Positions 44,945 through 56,971 of a DNA stretch of 64,000 bases are shown piece by piece. Origin of the DNA: Sepiola atlantica. Taxonomy: Eukaryota; Mollusca; Cephalopoda; Sepiida; Sepiolidae. The translations under genes and the position numbers were made by a program. The notes under the pieces were generated by a model. That model made no database searches and was not told the origin of the DNA. It saw only the letters and a list, made by a program, of their open reading frames with translations. The stretch covers positions 30,045,183 through 30,109,182 of the forward strand of contig OY744516.1 of assembly GCA_963556195.1 (NCBI GenBank), read 5' to 3'. How positions within the stretch are numbered: position 1 is the first letter of the stretch; each line of letters begins with the position of its first letter.

Positions 44945-45389
44945 TATATATACTACTTCAAGGTAAAAAACTAGCCAACGATAAGTCTTAGATGGATTGA
45001 TTCCGACCCAAAAAACAGCAATTCTTCCCACTTAGCCAGAAACATTCCTCATGAAACGTGAGAACTAAAGGACAAAATAAAGGAAGCTAGAGTTACGAGG
45101 CTGCTTAAAGTAAACCCAAATTCTACTTTCTACTCTTCTAAAATGCATTTTCATGCATTATTTTATAATTAATTTAACGTAATTAACCAACTGATATCAC
45201 ACCAGCACAATACTTAATTGTTTCACATTATGGACACAAATATTTAATGTTTTGTGAATTCATATGCACATATTAATTAATTTTTACTTATAAAAATGAT
45301 TTTCTTATAAAATGTACACACAATAGAAGTCGAAATCATTAATTCGCATGACATTGTTAGATTATAGATATCATTTACTCTGATAAGTA

Positions 45390-45433
<44 letters not shown>

Positions 45434-46620
45434 TATTCAAGTTCAAATATATTGACATAATGAACACAAAATCAATATTTTTCAGAGTAGAGCTTTTATA
45501 AAATCAAATAAACATTCGTGGGACAGTCGACACTAATTAATTCGTGTTTCAACGCATATGCGTCTTCTCAAGATTGTGTCAAAAAGCGAAGATCAGTTTT
45601 TAAAAACAAAAATGAAAAAAGAGGGAAAATTAAGAGAGTGTGTGACTAACTCACATATATTATATTAAGTAACACCCTTCTCGCCATAACGTCGTGTGAT
45701 TTCCACTTACATAATTTAATTATGATATAAAAATTAAACTTTATTTTGAGTTAAATTACTTAGATAAATTTTTCATATACACACTATTTAAAGGTCATCA
45801 CTATAAAATTATGATCAGAATATTCAACTATATTAAATCTGAACTTGATATACATATTAGAAGATTGCACTTAAAAATTATAAACACCTTATCCTTCATA
45901 TCACTGGCAATTGGAAGGCGGCACGTCAACTAAACTATATTAGAATTATACGAGTGTGTACAATATTTTTGCTACTTGAAATCAATTACTTTTCTTCATC
46001 CTCGCAATTAGATAAGTGGAAGACGCACATAGAATCCTAACTGTATTATTAATTATTAATTTAATTACAAAACCTGATTACATTTTATAACTTATTTACT
46101 AGTACACTTCAAATTTACTCCTGTTTAAAAACGATAGACCTAACTATATTATTAATTTTTAATTTTTAGTTTAATTAAAATTTAAATTATATCCCCAAAT
46201 TAATCGGTTAACTTAAAACCTAATACACTACAGTTATTTATGAAATAAGTTTTGTACTTATTAAAGGAAGCTTTAGTTTTTATGTTATATTTTAAGATTA
46301 GTTATGCTGTATTTGCTAGGTTATTACCATACTTATCCAGGGTGAATTGTTTGAAGTGCCTACAATTAAATCCTATCTCATCTCTCTGATTCAACAAACC
46401 ATTCTTATCAGGGAACACAATAGCCAACTTCTCACTCAGACAAAGAAAACATTTGGAGGTGTGCAGTGTAGGCGTTGAAGCCGTTTTTAGAATGCTCCAT
46501 TTTAGTACAGGAACTACATTCGTTTCTTTTAGAGATAGTATGTAGTTAGATAATGAGGGACCAGTTTTATTGTCTAGGTTATTAAATGATCTTTTTGTTG
46601 TTTCTGTATCTTAAACCGTG
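44945..46620. other. AT-rich, no gene; one hammerhead-like motif
   Basis: (TA)n lies at about 45396-45430. Apart from the motif at 45525-45580, I see nothing classifiable. Confidence 0.5.
45524..45580 (-). ncRNA. Hammerhead-like motif, variant core
   Basis: Minus strand: CTTGAGAAG, a perfect palindromic stem ACGCATATGCGT, T-GAAA, stem III CAC...GTG with a 10-nt loop closed by A-U, then GTC. Stem II, GAAA, stem III and the cleavage triplet fit a hammerhead, but the CUGANGA box reads CTTGAGA with an apparent extra base. It may be a relic. Confidence 0.4.
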
Positions 46621-46939
46621 ATCACGTCACGCATACGGCATCTTATCACCCATGCGTTCATTTAAACATCCATACATTATCGCACCGTTCGACGAACTCA
46701 GCAGATATGAACATACCAGGGTAATACCCCGTCTGAAGACGATTAATGAATCAATCGAAAGTACTCGCGAAGAATGAAACATAAAACTTATGGATTCTAC
46801 ATATGACAATTTGACAAAAATATTCGATGGACCATCCGAAAACTCGGAAAAATTAAAAAAGACCTATTAAGTAGAAGCATTCCGTGTTGTTCAATAACGT
46901 TTGTCTTAATGAAAATATACTGCCTAAATACACACACAC

Positions 46940-46941
<2 letters not shown>

Positions 46942-46978
<37 letters not shown>
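46942..46978. repeat. (CA)n-(TA)n at the retrotransposon 3' end
   Basis: A microsatellite directly abuts the 3' end of the RTE-type element, as expected for this clade. Confidence 0.9.
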
Positions 46979-46981
<3 letters not shown>

Positions 46982-47024
46982 ACTCTCCCGTCGATTGCGA
47001 CGTATGAGGTGGTTCCAACAGCTT

Positions 47025-50000
47025 TCATTTGTGTCCAGATCGTTCATGACACCTGAGTCCGGCAAGAGACCTGCAAGGAAAGCCGCAGACAGTGCAAGAG
47101 TGTGAGTAATCGGATGCCAGGTGTGGAGCACTCTCTCTAGCTTTTCGCCTCACTCTGGCAGTTCTCATATTATCCATATTATCTTTCCAGTCCAATGCAA
47201 CAAGCTGCTCGCCATGGCGTCCTGTCTTTTGTACAGTCTTCAAAGTTTTTTTTTGGGGGGGGGGGGGGTACTCCAATTGCCGTCAACGCATCTTTCAATT
47301 TATCTTTGTACCTCAGCAAGGGCCGACCAACATTTCTGTTACCACAAGCTAACTGACTGTACATCAGTGCTTTAGGTATCCTCCCTTCGTCCATTCTTGC
47401 TACATGACCAGCCCATCACAATTGAGACTGCAACAGGAAACTTTCAATTCCACCAATATGGCATCTGTTGTAAAGATCGGTGTTAGCGACTTTGTCCTTC
47501 AAACTAAGTCCGCATATGGTCCTAAGGCAGCTCCTGTGGAACACATCCAATTGGCGAATGTGATGCCAGTAAGGCGTCCACGCCTCACATCCATAGAGAA
47601 GACCTGTCAATATTACAGCCCTATACACATTGATTTTTGTCTTCAACTTAATGCCTCTGCTACTCCAAAGACGATGTTTCAGCTTGCCGAAGGCATTAGC
47701 CGCTTTTGCAATTCGGTTTACGATTTCATCATCAAGTGAAGCAGTAGACTTAACTTTGCTACCTAGGTAGGTAAAGCTTTTGACATAGTTCATTGGTCTG
47801 CCATCCACTTTGAGTTTTTCTAATGGAAATTCATGGACAGGCTGATTTTGTTTCACTCCTTGAACTTGTTTAGGAGTAGAGCATGGTTGATGGACCACCT
47901 CAGTCTTCTTTAAACTGATTGTTAAAAAAAATTTTGTCAAAAGATTCTGAGCTTCTTCAAAAGAAGTCGCGATCAGGGCAGCATCATCTGCAAAGAGAAG
48001 GTCCCGAATGATGACCTCTCGAACCAAGGTTTTGGCTTTAAAACGCTGATAGTAAAAGAGCCCACCTGTGGTTCGGAATTGAAACTTAACACCTGTGCTT
48101 TCATCAGCGAATGCGTGCCGAAGCATCACCGAGAAGAACAATGCAAACAGCACAGGTGCCATCACACAACCCTGTTTCGTACCGTTGGTTACTTCAAAAG
48201 GGTCTGAGGTTTCCCCATTGGAAACGACCTGTGCTTTCATTCCTTCATGAAAGGAGATTATGACATCAAGCATGTTGTTGGGGATTCCAAGCTTATGAAG
48301 AACTTTCCAAAGTGCTACGCGGCTGACCGTATCGAATGCTTTTGTCAAATCAATAAAAACTATGTACAGTTCCCGATTTTTTCACGAACCTTTTCCGCAA
48401 CTTGACGAAGGGCAAATACCATGTCGATTGTACCTCGACCAGAGCGAAAACCACATTGGGACTCTGGGTAAATCTCACCAATAAGATGTCTGATGATCCT
48501 GTTCAGAATCAACCTTGCAAGAATTTTACCTGCAACAGAAAGCAGAGATATCCCGCGATGATTATCGCAAGAATTCCTGCTTCCCTTGCTCTTATAAAGA
48601 TGCTTGACATTACTATCCTTAAAGTCCTGTGTGACTCCGCCAACTTTCCATATCTCCACAAACAAAATGGTCAGTTTTTCCTCAAGTGCTCTTCCGCCAT
48701 GTTTGTACACCTCAATGGGGATGCAATCTCTGGCCGGTGCCCCTGACGATAGCTGTTTTTTAGCTTGAGATACTTCCTGAACTGTAGGTGGAAAAGACAG
48801 TTCCGGAATTTCGGGATGCTGCGGAAGAGAGGAAATGATGTTTTCGTCAGTCACCGATGCAGAGTTACGGACAGTTTCAAAGTGCTGCTTCCAGCGCTCA
48901 AGGATAGCAGATTTGTCAGTTAGCAATGTTTCTCCTTCCTCAGCAAAAACTGGGGCAGAACCATTCATTTGAGGACCAAACACTTCTTTCAGGCCAGAGT
49001 AAAATGACCACCAAGCCTCTTTCAATGCCCTAAGTGCCTTCTTAACTTGTGCTTTGTGAGCTCTATATGCCTTCTTTTTCACTGTGGAATTTTTGTCCTT
49101 GAGCCATGTTTTGTGGCAAACATGCATTTGGTCGATAAGCTTCTGCACTTCAGTGTTGTTTTCATCAAACCAGTCTTGATGTTTCCGCAAAGGGAAGCCC
49201 AAAACCTCAGCAGACGAGTCATAAACAGCATTGCGCAATGAATCCCAAGAACTTGAAACGTCACTATTTACCTCTACAGAAGCTATAGCGGTCGTAACTT
49301 TTTCCTTCAGCTCATTTTGTGTATCTGCCTGTTTTAGAGGCAGAACATTTAGGCGTTTTGGAACAGAAGACTTTTTCACTCTCCTCTTGTCTAAATGGAA
49401 GATGGTCTTGCCGACTATAAGCGAATGATCTGATAAACAACAGCTACTATGGAAAGAGCGTGTTATCTTAAAATCTTTGAGGTCGCGCTTTCTGGTAATT
49501 ATGTAGTCAATGAGATGCCAATCTTTTGATCGGGGGTGCATCCATGATGTTTTTCGACAATGCTTTTGTTGGAAGTACGTGTTTGTCACACTGAAGTTAA
49601 ATTCTTTGCATAACGTCAGGAGTCGCAATCCATTTGAATTCATTTTTCCAACACCATGGTGACCCAGAACACCAGCCCATGTTTGAAAGTTGAGCCCCAC
49701 TCGAGCATTGAAGTCTCCCATCAAAGCAACATTATCCTTATGCTGAATTTTTTAGATTAAGCTACGCAAATCATTGTAAAGATCAGCTTTGCATTGATCT
49801 GAACTATTCATAGTAGGGGCATAACAGCTGATAAGTGTTGCGAATGTGTTGTTTTTTAGTGGAAGTCTTAGGGTCATAATGCGATCTGAATGACTTACTG
49901 GGAGTGTTGGAAGTGATCTAGCAATTTCCGTCTTCACTGCAAACCCTACGCCAGATTGACGTGGTTCGTTTTCTGGTTTACCAGCCCAGAAAAACGTGTA

Positions 50001-50177
50001 TCCACCTTTTACCTCACACAGCTGTGAGTGGCCAGGCAGACGCGTCTCACTAAGGGCAGCAATATCTACATCATGTTTCCTTAATTCCATTGATACGAGG
50101 GCCGTTTTCCTTTCTAGTGACGCATCACTATCCTGCAATGTGCGCACATTCCAAGATCTAATGTTTAGCTTCATAAT
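47025..50177 (-). pseudogene. Endonuclease-reverse transcriptase ORF (three lesions)
   Basis: The start at 50177 gives MKLNIRSWNVRTL, the APE endonuclease signature. LSETRLPG, SCYAPT, MGDFNARVG, WHLIDYII and SDHSLI follow. The reverse transcriptase shows NHRGISLLS, CGFRSGRGTIDM, TKAFDTVSR, GTKQGCVMAPVLF and the catalytic LLFADDAAL. The C-terminus has CTVCGFP...HERSGH, a C2H2-type finger. Lesions: an in-frame stop near 49752, a one-base deletion in an A run near 48375, and frame loss at the poly-G run near 47258-47268. Catalytic residues are intact, so inactivation looks fairly recent. In life the protein nicks target DNA and copies its own RNA. Confidence 0.9.
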
Positions 50178-50801
50178 TTTCTTTGTTTTCTGACTGCTGT
50201 ATTGGATAACTAGACAGCTGCAGTAGGCTGAAAAGTCAAAGAAGGGCATGCAATGTTTAGGGCTCCTTTTATCGCCCCCTTCCTGAAATAGGGAAAGCAG
50301 TGCTGATCCTAGATAGGCCTGCTTTGTCACTGGTGGAGGACACGAACGATACAATTGCCCAAAGGTTTGTGCCAAACGGCCATCACCCACCAGCCGCCAC
50401 TGTGTAGAGCGCCAGCTAGAGACTTCCAGCAATATCCTTTGCCTGTCCCCGTCGCCTTTACTCTCTCGCCAGTGGACCCAGAAATACTCATGTCGATTTT
50501 AGAAAAGCTGCTAGAAAACCCACACGAATGATTTGATTTGAGTGGTGAAGGCTTGTGTAGGACCATCCACACTTTTTGGAATTGTTGATTACACAAGATC
50601 GGTGCAAATGAGTGCCACAGAAAAAGTCAGCAACAACCCTCAGGTTATACATCAGAGTTTTCCATCTCCTAGACACCTGCCTTAACAAAGGCTTAGGGGG
50701 CATCTCTCCTAGTGGGTTAAACACGCCCCCAGATACCAAACTGGAAATTTCTCTGATCCGACGCCATATACATATACATATACACATATACACACATATA
50801 T

Positions 50802-50834
<33 letters not shown>

Positions 50835-51185
50835 TTGAGACAGATTACTACACAGTGGCAGGGGGTTAGATTGGTGAGTGCCGGGACGTATCTGCATGCC
50901 AGCAGGCCCTGCACACTGCACCTCTGGGGTTCTAACCTACGAGATCTCTAGTCTATTAGCCTGGGGCCGCAAAGCACCCAGTTACCATAGTGTACCACGA
51001 GGAGGTCAGACTAGAGTCTTGTCTGGGGATAGGCTATATACCAGCAGGGGAGACTTACTCACTCGGCTCCCTTTTCGCACAACTAGTGGGCTATCTGGCG
51101 GCTAAGCGAATAGCAAGAGTAGGAAGCCCATGCAACTACAAGTACGCTCCGCTGTAGCACTAGACGCATCACACAGACCACACCA

Positions 51186-51186
<1 letters not shown>
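50178..51186 (-). other. Retrotransposon 5' leader with microsatellite
   Basis: A GC-richer kilobase upstream of the ORF, interrupted by a (TA/CA)-(GA) microsatellite at about 50766-50832. It ends at (TA)n. Overlapping short frames have no recognisable domain. It is presumed to be the 5' UTR and promoter of the element. Confidence 0.55.

Positions 51187-51247
<61 letters not shown>
51187..51247. repeat. (TA)n microsatellite
   Basis: A pure TA run closes the 5' side of the RTE-type element. Confidence 0.95.
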
Positions 51248-51249
<2 letters not shown>

Positions 51250-51317
51250 GAGAAAGGAAGGATGAAGGTAATCCGACGTAATGGGAAAGGAAAAACCAAA
51301 AAGGATGTTTTTTTTAA

Positions 51318-51375
51318 TATATTTATCAACGTTTCGTCTTTATTTGTAAGACTTCCTAAGGATGATAATTTTATT
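51318..51375 (-). repeat. Hammerhead-like Penelope terminus
   Basis: The minus strand reads CTTAGGA, stem AGTCTT with AAAGAC around ACAAAT, then GAAACGTTGATAAATA. CTTAGGA differs from CUGANGA at one core base. It lies between two (TA)n tracts (51187 and 51558). Confidence 0.45.
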
Positions 51376-51554
51376 TTAAGAAAAATGTCATGCAAGTACG
51401 TGAAAATATTGGGTGCACATGATGGGTTGATAAGAAAAAGTAGTAGCTACAACTGTGTGCGCAGGACCGAGGTCCGGGCTTAGGGAAGTCAGTAGCATGG
51501 AATACAATTAATGAGGATGGTTCTGAGTGAAAAAGTGGAGGGGTGTGGGTGAAA

Positions 51555-51557
<3 letters not shown>

Positions 51558-51611
<54 letters not shown>
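51558..51611. repeat. (TA)n microsatellite
   Basis: A pure TA run. Confidence 0.95.
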
Positions 51612-51613
<2 letters not shown>

Positions 51614-52380
51614 CAATTTAATTATTTAAAATTAACTTGCATAAATTATCATGAGAAGCCTCCAAAATTTAAATCAATTTATGACATGCAAAGAAACTAG
51701 AAGCTTACGTAAAACAGAACTTAATATACATAGTTTTTAAAATATCTTTTAAGCTAATTCCAAACCAAAAAGTTATGAGAAAATCAGTTTACATTTTTTT
51801 TAATTATTGCAATTTGAACCCAGCATATAAATATCACAACATTCCACAAGTATCGTTTTTCATTTCTTGCGACAATCGAAAAAAAAACGATTATGAATAA
51901 AAATACCCCCCCCCTTCTAGAAAAGAAATTCAAGAAATACATATACACACCTACAAACAGAAGCAGAAATGAATTGGCACATCATAATTCATAGCTGTAA
52001 AGAATGTTATTTTGAAATCCACTTCATCCTCAAAATATTTAAGAATCATTGTCGAACAAAGGTATGCGGTCACTTTTCCAAGATCGCTACGTAAAAGTAA
52101 CAGCAATAGTTAGAAGGGGAGTAATTATTCTAAGAAAAATTTCCAGATTTAAAAATTAATTTGTCTTTTATGTAAACAGAAAATATAATTTCAGATTTTT
52201 TGTTTAGAAGGTTAATATTTGTTTCGATAGTAAATAATATAATAACACATGTTCAAACTAAAAAGATGACTTTATAATAGTTTGGATGTCTAAATGTATT
52301 GTTTAAATAAAAAATTTCAGACAAAATAGAAAATTAATTCATAGAATAGTGGATAGCAAGGCAACATATTAGTACAAATA
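51612..52380. other. No gene seen
   Basis: AT-rich with no supportable feature. Confidence 0.5.
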
Positions 52381-52381
52381 A

Positions 52382-52450
52382 ATACACAAACTCATCATTA
52401 AAGCTGAACCAAGATATTTCGATCGATTCGTTTGACCATATTCATTTGAT
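52382..52450 (-). repeat. Penelope-type terminal motif
   Basis: The minus strand holds CAAATGAATATGGTC, a short stem, GATCGAAATATCTTGGTTCAG and AATGATGAG. It matches 23549-23614. It lies 3' of the GIY-YIG relic on the same strand, where a Penelope-like terminal repeat would be. Confidence 0.5.
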
Positions 52451-52809
52451 AAAATAAGTTATATTTCACAGCACTCAACAGTTTATACAGTGAAGCGTGG
52501 GAAAAAAACCAAGAGGTTGTAAGAAAGGGAATAGATGTTGTATGTTGTGGGTTCAGTACGTGAAGAAATGAGAAGGTGGATATGTATGGCAGATAAAGGA
52601 TAAGATGCCAGTAGTGGGGGTTGGGCCAGATACATGATGATGAATAGGTGGAGAGATAATTGTAAGTGTTAAGAAATAATAAAAACACGTAGTGCAAATA
52701 AACAGAAAAAACAAGTGAAGAGAGAATAAAGTTCGAAATAAAAATATGGGCATTAGGCGACAGTTGAGACAACCCATTATCATATTTTCTGAAATTATTT
52801 TCAAAAAGG

Positions 52810-53740
52810 ATTGTCTTAGCTATAGTATGGCCTTTGTAGAATATTGTTCTTGGATCGTGAAATCAGACAAGATTCAATGAGGCGTCGTAATTTTATATTC
52901 TCTGCGTATTTTATGATTTTCGTATTTAGTGTGTCAACATGATGATTATTGGAAATCATATATGTAACCAGCGAGTTTAGAGTGTCTTCCAACTTGATGG
53001 ACCTATTATGTTCATATATTCTTTTCTTTAGAGGACGTTGAATCTCACCATAATAGATTTTTTCTGCAGTCGCGACATGGTATTGTGTATATTCCTGTGT
53101 GTGTGGAAGACATGCGTTCTTTATTTTTGTGTTTTCTTCGTATGTTTTTTTTTATAGTGTGGTAGGTTAAATGGCTCTAAAACCGTGTTTAGAAAGAGTG
53201 GAGAAAAGATGTTTGCTGTATGTGTTGGTGAGGAGAGTAACATTTTTTTAGTATGGCGGTATAGTGTTGAAACATTTTGTTTCGATGTTGTGTATATGAA
53301 TAACTTTTTTCTTAGAGGAAAGAATGAAATGTTTGGGGTATTTTAAAGTTTTGAGAGATAGTTCTATTGTGTTGTATTTGTTAATGAGATATTCTGGGCT
53401 GCAAATACGGAGAGATCTAATGTATATACCTACTATCATGCTGTTCTTTATGTAGCGACTAGTAATATATGTAATCGTTTTTGTTCATGGGTTCTCAGTA
53501 GATTTAATATGATGGAGTGTTGTTTTTATGGATGAAGATGTCGAGAAGTTGTAAAGAGTTGTTTTGTTCGGATTTGAATATGAAATTTATAGTGGGTTCT
53601 GCTTTATTGGGGATTTGTGTTAGAGTTTCTATTTTATATTCTTTGAGGAGAAAAGGGATGTAGGGAATAGAAGAGATCATACCCCACTAGATTGCCAAGT
53701 CGATTTTATACCCTGTGAAGACAAGAAAAAATGCCCTCGG
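52810..53740 (-). pseudogene. Penelope-like element, C-terminal and GIY-YIG part
   Basis: The minus frames give NSLQLLDIFIHKNNTPS, RSLRICSPEYLINKYN, LKTLKYPKHFIL, then the nuclease region KIYYGEIQRPLKKRIYEHNR and NSLVTYMISNNHHVDTL, and finally RRLIESCLISR. The YYGEI...RIYEH pattern is the GIY-YIG core with its conserved Arg and following His. This is the piece missing from the relic at 6.9-8.2 kb, but the two are 45 kb apart and are separate copies. Many stops are present. Confidence 0.85.
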
Positions 53741-53848
53741 CGGCGTCTCCCCAGATGGGGCAGCAGTACTCCATGTTAGAATGTATCTGACTCCTTTATA
53801 GCTGGAGAAATGCACCAGAAGTTATGACTTTCTGGAACAGTAATACAA

Positions 53849-53940
53849 CATATCAGCTTTTGGATCATTTAAATCCGAATCCAGTCATTTTGCTAAAAGT
53901 TTTTATGTTCTTAATATCTTCAACTTAGTTTACATAGTTT
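53849..53940 (+). repeat. Diverged single copy of the 127-bp repeat
   Basis: CATATCAGCTTTTGGATCATT, AAATCCGAATCCAGTCATTT and GCTAAAAGTTTTTATG match the unit at 41.02-41.38 kb. Confidence 0.7.
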
Positions 53941-54027
53941 TTAAATGTACGTGTATACAATAGCGCGCAGTCTCAGTTCATGCCTAGGACTGATTCTATT
54001 TAACCTATTTGACAAGTGCTAACACTC

Positions 54028-54208
54028 CGAGCAACTTTTCCGTGACCTTAATATCCAAAAATTAAATCAGTTCTAAGTTAGACTTTCACCGATTTTTTAA
54101 CCAAGTTTGGTGACAATTGGTCAAGCGATGTGAACGCTAGTCTGTACATAAACAGACATACTAACAAACCAACAAACTCGACAAAAGATAACCTCCTTGC
54201 CGGAGGTA
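54028..54208 (+). repeat. Dispersed 'GGTGACGATTGG' family, copy 3
   Basis: It has the full order TTTTCCGTGACCTTAA, CAGTTCTAAGTTAGAC, CCAAGTTTGGTGACAATTGG, CTGTACATAAACAGAC, CTCGAC and CCGGAGGTAA, the most complete copy with 4437-4600. Confidence 0.7.
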
Positions 54209-54299
54209 AAATTAAATTAAACCAGCTTATTTCACGCTAACTCGAAGTATTTATTTTAACTTATTTTTTTTTAAAAATAACTTTCCTTTCTTCTTTTGT

Positions 54300-54570
54300 G
54301 TGTCTATCGTCAGGCTGAATTTCCACGAACAGAGTTTCATTCCAAGAACTTGCCATCTGTGGAACATAGTACCACAGGAATGCTTCAATGGAGACTACAA
54401 CGTCTTCAAATTCAATGTCCATAAATACCTGTCATAAACCGCCCTTAAGTAATCAAGCTTTGTTCATTTCATTCATCAATTTCAATCCACTCATAATATC
54501 ATTCATCATTCAACTGACAATCCATCCATCTCGTTAACTTTTATTCTCGAGTGGCTTATCACCTTGATTT
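54300..54570 (+). pseudogene. Non-LTR ORF C-terminus and 3' UTR
   Basis: The frame reads SFIPRTCHLWNIVPQECF and YNVFKFNVHKYLS then a stop. It is followed by the 3' UTR block CAATTTCAATCCACTCATA, shared with 29.1 kb. Confidence 0.7.
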
Positions 54571-54598
54571 GTGGTGACCTCTTTAATAATAATGAAAA

Positions 54599-54847
54599 AT
54601 GAATTACCGATATCTACAAAAATATATCGTACACCTAATGCGTGTTCAACGGTTGGCAACCAGAGTGGTGACAGGTCACTCCACGCTTACTTACAAAGAG
54701 CGGCTCCAAAGACTAAATCTATTCTCATTTGAGCAGCATCATCAACGGGAAATTAAATCTACCTTAGCGCAGTGGTCTCCGCGGTATCCCGCAAAAGATG
54801 TACTGGAATTGTTTTCGGCTCAAGAGAGAGAAAGCAGCGTTTTCTGA
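54599..54847 (+). pseudogene. Non-LTR post-RT fragment
   Basis: An 82-residue frame with MRVQRLATRVVTGHS, LTYKERLQRLNLFSFEQHHQ and REIKS. This is the conserved (V)QR(R)AT...L.Y.ERL..LNL..L..RR block downstream of non-LTR reverse transcriptases. It represents a different copy from the preceding feature, because here the fragment lies 3' of a tail. Confidence 0.7.
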
Positions 54848-54849
54848 CC

Positions 54850-56055
54850 GTTTTTTCTGCTCCATGAAACAACCTAGCAGATGAGGGTTGTGACGATGAC
54901 TACCATATCAAGGTTTAAAACAGCCTATCAGACTATATGTGGATGTAAATAGCTTCTACCTGTCTCTTTACATGGCTTGTTGCACTTTTACATGACTTGT
55001 TGCACTTTGTTATTTCTTGCCAAATAAATTTGATTTGCTTTTTAGAAGGAAATCCATCTTTTCGACAAATGCAAGTGAAATGAAAGCAAAAAATGAATTG
55101 AAAAATTACTTCCAAAGAGAATAATTTATAATGGAACAGCGAAAAATATTTTATAACGAATTTCATCGTTTCATTGGTTGGCTAAAATATCCGCCTTTTG
55201 GGGATAAGACATTATCAAAAGAAAGAATACCAAAATCTACTCATACAAAATAACTACTTTTTTTTGACTACTTGTTAAGAGAATACAAAATAAAGTGTTG
55301 GAAATTTCAAAGAGTTCAAAGAGTTCAAGAACGTTCTCAGTGAAAGAAAAGTAGTTTGTCTGTAAGGAGAAATTGGGTAGACATTTTTGCTTCGCTTGAC
55401 GCCGCGTGAGTTTGCGTGTGTATAAACAGGATAGGCATTGTAGGGGTGCGTTTATATTAGGGTGTCTGTTTTGCCAGTGCGATACTGCATGTATTGACCG
55501 AATACATTAGTTCGTTTAGCATTGTGTATATCTTGTTGCTATGCTTAGTAGTTCGTGTTGTGATATTTGTCGAGGTCTTTTGGTACTATAGGGTTTAGGT
55601 GGAATGTATCTTACGCGTATTGTCATTGAAAAAAATTACTGAAAATGCCCTGTTTGGGTTTTTATACTACGCGCGAGATTTGAAATTAGAAGTGAATAAC
55701 TCTTGTGCTATGATTAGTTGAAAGAAACTCCAGATTGACGCCTTTGTCTCATCGAGTCGATACGTAAAAACAACATTCGCTGCCGCTGCTATTTCTAACA
55801 CGTTCACATAAAAGCATCGAGGCAGCCATCTTGAATGTTATTTTCGTCAGGCTTTATAGATTGATAGCTACGAATGATGTAAATTATTTAAAATATTAAC
55901 CTATTAAATCAACTTCAAAGCAACCATCGTTAGTTTTCTCATGATTCTTTTAGTAGTTCACCTAGTTCCCCCCCCCCTTTCAGGTGGCCCTGTCAATGAT
56001 CGTCCCAAAAGGTTATCCGCGTCTCCCGTCAACTATCTTGAATGATTATTTCAGA
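54850..56055. other. No gene seen
   Basis: Nothing supportable in 1.2 kb. Confidence 0.5.
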
Positions 56056-56057
56056 GC

Positions 56058-56424
56058 TACTCTCTAAAACTTCTCTGCCTTTTGGCTAAGATCAAAGTGT
56101 AGTATCTGTTCCGATGGATACTGCACCCCACACTGGTGTTGTCTTGGCCTTCGGGTCTTGATTTACGCCGGTCTATGGGTCTGTCCTGTGCAGTTCTGGG
56201 AGGTCCACCTTCCCAGGCTTTGCCTCCCCTCTTTGGGGAGGAGTAAGTTTGTTGCTTACTGCCTGAGGCGCCCCTACCGGGGAATGCCGACGGGCTGCCC
56301 AGGTAATTTTTAAACCCCACTTTCCCGACCCGACCTTGAGTCACATCTTACTTGTGGGAGTAAGATAAAAACTGGCCTTGTGCCTAACTCCTGGAGAGGT
56401 GTAAATCAATACTCTCTAAAACTT
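56058..56424 (+). mobile_element. U2-headed SINE, copy G, with 15-bp TSD
   Basis: The body is 56073-56409, flanked by a perfect 15-bp duplication TACTCTCTAAAACTT (56058-56072 and 56410-56424). The head CTCTGCCTTTTGGCTAAGATC and GTGTAGTATCTGTTC is U2 snRNA from about its eighth base. The body matches copy B closely. The duplication length indicates LINE-machinery insertion, and its perfection implies youth. Minus-strand frames over it are chance. Confidence 0.92.
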
Positions 56425-56867
56425 AACACGTGACCTTGTTCAACCAATCAGAAAGTTGTATCTCTCGGACGACGTTCAAACTATCTCACGTCATTTGTTA
56501 TGGAGAGTAAGCTCTTTCAACTATACTGTCTAAATAACGTTCTCTGTTTTGAACAGATTTATTGCAAGCGATTCATTGTATTTTAGTTCAACTATGTATC
56601 CGTTGCTGAACATCCGTTTGTTTTCAAATCGTTTGTTTATCTTTGGTTACTTTGGTTTCCTTGTTAAACGAGGATGTCTTTATATATGAACACTGACAAA
56701 CACAATCAACAGCTGTTTTGTTACATCAGATAACCATGTCGACAATTATATCCTCTTCAGCTAGATTGAATTACTAAATAGTAAATATCAAAAAGCTTCA
56801 CACTATTTACTCTATATATATGGTAACTGTAGTAATGTAGAACGTCGGCGCTGATCGGTATATATAT

Positions 56868-56916
56868 ATGCACACACACACACACACATACCCCCCCCAC
56901 ACACACACATACACAT

Positions 56917-56966
<50 letters not shown>
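56868..56966. repeat. (CA)n-(TA)n microsatellite
   Basis: CA runs with an internal C stretch pass into TA, touching the hairpin repeat at 56965. Confidence 0.95.

Positions 56967-56971
<5 letters not shown>

Larger units (their letters stand above)
46978..51186 (-). mobile_element. RTE-type non-LTR retrotransposon, near full length
   Basis: A 4.2-kb unit on the minus strand with (TA)n at both ends (46942-46978 and 51187-51247). It has a long 5' leader, one ORF with endonuclease, reverse transcriptase and a C-terminal zinc finger, and a short 3' UTR. Three lesions inactivate it. The single ORF, APE-type nuclease and simple-repeat 3' end point to the RTE group; clade placement is by memory, not by alignment. 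Confidence 0.8.

Noticed and set aside
48402..49428. Plus-strand frames over the RTE-type element
   Set aside because: They are antisense shadows of the minus-strand reverse transcriptase ORF.
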